From: Parasponia andersonii
Taxonomy: Eukaryota > Streptophyta > Magnoliopsida > Rosales > Cannabaceae
Length of the DNA stretch: 64,000 nt
Direction: 5' to 3'
NCBI GenBank assembly: GCA_002914805.1
Contig: JXTB01000261.1
Span: 283,166-347,165, forward strand
Numbering within the stretch: the first letter of the stretch is position 1; each line of letters begins with the position of its first letter. Shown piece by piece: positions 60,377 through 64,000 of the stretch. The translations under genes were made by a program, and so were the position numbers. The notes beneath the pieces are model-generated. The model saw only the letters and a list, made by a program, of their open reading frames with translations. It searched no databases and was not told where the DNA came from.

Positions 60377-62660
60377 ATGTCAAACAATAAGGACAGAAAC
60401 AATTTTAGAGATACATCTGGAGTGGATGATCCAAAGCTTCTCATAGAAGCCTTAATTGGTGAGATGAGAAGAGTAATAAGAGCAGAGATGGAGCAGGTTC
60501 ATGAGCGGATGGATAAAATAGAGAACTTATATGTGGAATAGCCACAAATCGCTCCTAATATGCGTGGAAGAAGAAGATTCCAGCATAGGGAAGTGAGGGA
60601 GTATTATAGAGATACTTTTGGTGATGAAGATGATGAGATTCAATAGTTGGCAATAGAAGATACAATGGATAGTTTAGAAGAGTTAGAAATCGAGAAGATA
60701 ATTCACTAGGTAGTATTAAGATGACGATTCCATCCTTTCAAGGCAAGAACGATCCAAAAGCTTACCTTGAGTGGGATTGAATTAGTATTTGATTATCACA
60801 ATTACTCCGAGATTAAGAAGGTAAAGCTTGCTGCCATTGAATTTTTCAATTATACTATGGTGGGATTAGTTGGTAATGAATAGGAGAAGAAATAGGGAGC
60901 GTCCAATAGAGGCTTGGAATGAGATGAAAGCAATGATGAGAAAGAGGTTTGTATCGAGCTACTACTACCAGGAATGGTATAACAAGTTACAAAGCCTTAG
61001 GCAAGGTAACCGGAGTGTAGAGGAATATTATAAGGAGATAGAGGTTGCTATGATTCGAGCGAATGTAGAGGAGGATCGGGAGGCTACAATGTCCAGATTC
61101 TTGGTTGGTTTGAATCGAGAAATCACTAATGTAGTGGAACTACAACATTACGTGGAGTTAGAAGATATGGTCCACATGGCTATAAAAATTGAGAACCAAC
61201 TCAAGAAGAGGAGTAGCATACGTCCAAGCTAAAATCCAAGTACATCTGCTTGGAAATCGAATCAATAAAAGAAGGATAAGAGGCAACCTATGATGAAGCC
61301 TAAAGCTGAGCAAAAGCAAGAAGTTACTAGCCATGTAGATCAAGGTAAATCCAATTCTTCTACTTCTAAGAATCGTGATATCAAGTGCTTTAAATTTCAA
61401 GGAAGGGGTCACATAGCTAGCTAATGTCCAAACAATAGAGCTATGGTGTTGCAAGATGATGGTGAAATTGAAACCGAAGACAAAGATGGCACCGATCTTA
61501 TGCCACCATTGGAGGATGATGATGAAGAGGAATACCCTGCCCAAGGAGATTTGTTGGTGGCAAGGAGAGATTTGAGTGCGCAAGTCAAAAAATATAAAGA
61601 GGTGCAACGAGAAAACATCTTTCATACTAGGTGCCACATTCAAAACAAGGTATATAGTATGATTATCGATGTTGGTAGTTGTACTAATGTTGCTAGTACT
61701 ACTATGGTAGAGAAATTAGGGTTGGTAATATTGGGAAATATGAAGATGAAGTTTTGTGCGATGTGGTTCCGATGCAAGCTGGACACTTGTTACTAGGTCG
61801 ACCATGGCAATTTAATAGGCATATTAAACATGATGGCTTCATCAACAATTACTCGTTTGTACTTAATCAAAGGATAATCACTCTAGTTCCTTTGACACCA
61901 AAAGAAGTTCATGAAGATCAAATAAGGTTACAAAAAGAGAGTGATCAAAAGAGAAATAGTGAAAAAGAGAGAGAGGCTGAAGAAAAAAACAGAGAAAAGA
62001 CAATAATAGATTAAGCCATTGAGAGAAAAACAGAGACAAAACAAAATAATCTTTATACAAAAGCTAGAGAAATTAAGAGAGTGATGTTTTCAAACCAGCC
62101 GATAATTGTACTCTTGTACAAAGAGGCATTTTTAAACACCAACGAACTTGACCCTGCTTTGCATAGTTCTGTTGTTTCTCTCTTAAAGGAATTTGGTGAT
62201 GTTTTCCCCCAGAAAATTCCTAGTGGATTACCACCAATCTGAGGGATTAAGTATCGAATTGACTTCGTGCATGGTGCAATCATTCCAGATCATAGGAGTA
62301 ACCTCGAGGAGACAAAGGAACTACAAAGACAGGTTGATGAAGAAAAGATTCGTTCTATCTAAGAATGGCCAAGTCCAACGAGCGTAAGTTTAGGTATTGG
62401 CGTAGTTTTTATGCAAGAAGGACGACCAATCACATATTTTAACGAGAAACTAAGTTGGGATACTTCAAACTACCATACTTATGATAAAGAAATGTATATG
62501 TTAGTTCAAGCTTTGAAAACATAGCAACATTACGTTTGGGAGTTCGTGATTCACACTGATCATGAGTCGTTAAAGCTCCATAAAGGTCAACACAAGTTGA
62601 ATAAGAGGCTTGTACGATGGGTGGAATTTATTGATACGTTTCCATATGTCATCTGATATA
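60377..62660 (+). mobile_element. Decayed Ty3/gypsy gag-pol with internal deletion
   Basis: Gag begins MSNNKDRNNF at 60377 and has a retrotransposon-gag core at 60870-61232 (AWNEMKAMMRKRFVSSYYYQ; QGNRSVEEYYKEIEV). The zinc knuckle at ~61388 has lost a cysteine (CFKFQGRGHIAS, then a stop). The protease reads MIIDVGSCTNVASTTMVEKL, with V in place of the expected glycine. Reverse transcriptase is represented only by its start (GDVFPQKIPSGLPP ... ETKELQRQVDE, to ~62375). It is joined directly to RNase H ([44 protein letters not shown]), so most of the polymerase is gone. Many stops occur, so the element is inactive. Confidence 0.88.
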
Positions 62661-64000
62661 AACTGTAATACCCAAGATTCTCACATGCATAATAAGCCAA
62701 TAATAAACATGTTCATATTGCATAATAGATATATCAAGTGACTAGAATCAACTTTCCAGTAAATTTCTCATTCTTTATTATTAAATGCTTTCAATATATG
62801 TTATTGTACTAATATTTATCGAAGTGTTCCCATACAGTATAAAGGCTCAGTACCCTCAGAGAGAGAGAGAGCTAGGAGTGTGAGAAGAACAAAGAAAAAT
62901 AATACTTTTTTGGTAAAGTGTATTTTCATGCTTTTTGGAGCAAAATTTATTGTACATTTAACACATCATAGCTTTAATTCAATGTACAAGACTCACTTAT
63001 AGTATTTTATTTGTCGGCCCAGGTAAGCACGAGGTGGCAGTCATTGAACTAAACTATGTTTAATTACACTAAGCTAGCTTAGGTTCGGCTTAATCGCGTA
63101 ATGTTAATTTTGTGCGTTCTATTAATTAGGCATTGATGCTCTGTTTGCATTATTAATTGGAGTGAAATTGACTTATTTTTATGTTTAATGATTGGTTATG
63201 GGTCTAGGTTCCACTAGATTACAATAAGATTGGCCATATGTGATTATAGGTCAAAGTATGACTAGTTTTCATCTTCTAAGCTAGGTTTCACCATTTTGGT
63301 CTACACTTGGGTGTATAGGATGGACCAGAAACGTGGTGAGTATGCTAAGGATGTTTTAGAGCTGGACACATGAAAAGTAAGGTGCAAAATTCCCAAAATA
63401 CCCCTTAGAACTTAAGTTATGCCATTTCTTAGTCATTAAGTATCACTTTTGGTTCAAATCTGGTCATTTTCTTCTCCTTTCTCTCCAACCACGACCAGAA
63501 ACTCTCCCACTCCTTTTTAGACTTCTCTCAGCTCCCCTTAACCACTTCCAAGAATTTCCAAGTGGTAGAACTCAATTTGGAGCTCAAGAAAGCAAGATAG
63601 GTCCAAACTAGTCAAGGTAATTCTACTAGTTCTCCTTCCTAGGTTTTGTTTTCTTATTTCAATTATCCACTTGATACCACTTAAATAATGATTTCTCTAG
63701 GTCCTCTTAAGTCCTAAGATCAATTTTAAAGCTTTGGAAATCAGTTTTTTGGAAGTAAAAGGCAAGAGCTTCAACAAAAGTTCAAACTAATCAAGGTGAG
63801 CTTTTTATAGAATTTAGAATTGGTAATTTATTTCTTTTACTTTATCTCTTAAATTAAAGCTTTTATTTGATGAATAGAGGTCCTAGGAAATCTTATACAT
63901 TGCTGGAAGAATAGAATTTAAGTGGAGGATTAAAGTTAGACTTAAAGCCCTAAAGTGTGCTAGTTATGGATTTAAGTGTTTTCATGTATAGTAGATTATA
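62661..64000. other. Repeat-like non-coding region at the window end
   Basis: It starts GTAATACCCAAGATTCTCAC, a change of character from the gypsy remnant. It then carries a GA tract near 62858, and two related units TCCAAACTAGTCAAGGTAAT (about 63602) and TTCAAACTAATCAAGGTGAG (about 63780). It resembles transcribed leaders of non-autonomous retroelements but has no coding frame. Confidence 0.4.

Overview
The window looks like nuclear DNA of a dicotyledonous plant, placed on a scaffold with small gaps (N runs at 20019-20065 and 38367-38402, single Ns at 5508 and 36134). Evidence: genes with many short exons and GT-AG introns, AT-rich intergenic DNA full of poly-T, TA and CT/GA microsatellites, plant-specific families (WAT1-type transporter, NAC factors, a KEULE first exon) and remains of Ty3/gypsy elements. 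The species cannot be named from this. All gene models were assembled by hand from reading frame, splice sites and family resemblance; no search was run.

Gene-rich part, 1-31.5 kb. In order: a complete WAT1-related (EamA) transporter gene (2024-3711, +); a complete RPF1-type Brix ribosome-biogenesis gene (7715-10850, +) behind two telo-boxes; a convergent single-exon membrane protein of unknown function (11164-12096, -); a complete endonuclease/exonuclease/phosphatase protein of the CCR4/nocturnin class fused to an EF-hand (14900-18589, +); then two tandem NAC genes. NAC1 (21029-24602) encodes a probable tail-anchored NAC factor. NAC2 (26582-29005) has a similar exon plan, a worn subdomain A and a C-terminal half that survives only as frameshifted pseudo-exons (30380-31103). 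Duplicated non-coding sequence around both indicates a segmental duplication of roughly 5.5-6 kb.

Repeat-rich part, 31.5-64 kb. No intact gene was found. It holds a SINE-like segment, a possible copia-type LTR, a ~5.8 kb non-coding element with long degenerate inverted arms and a duplicated core of CTAGACA/TGTCTAG-type repeats (about 37085-42935), a gypsy integrase fragment (45261-45890), a GC-rich gypsy-type LTR (about 47545-48720), an orphan first exon of a KEULE-like SEC1/Munc18 gene with a frameshift (51825-51907, -), a third, heavily deleted NAC copy (57779-58700) and a decayed gypsy element (58766-62660).

The most interesting signal is in intron 4 of both NAC paralogues. Just after the 5' splice site lie two consecutive long hairpins. 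The first carries paired changes between the copies that keep its stem, and the in-frame stop reached by intron retention lies in or at the edge of its loop. In NAC1, retention would give a soluble NAC protein and splicing would add the membrane anchor, so a structured-RNA switch between the two forms is a testable hypothesis.
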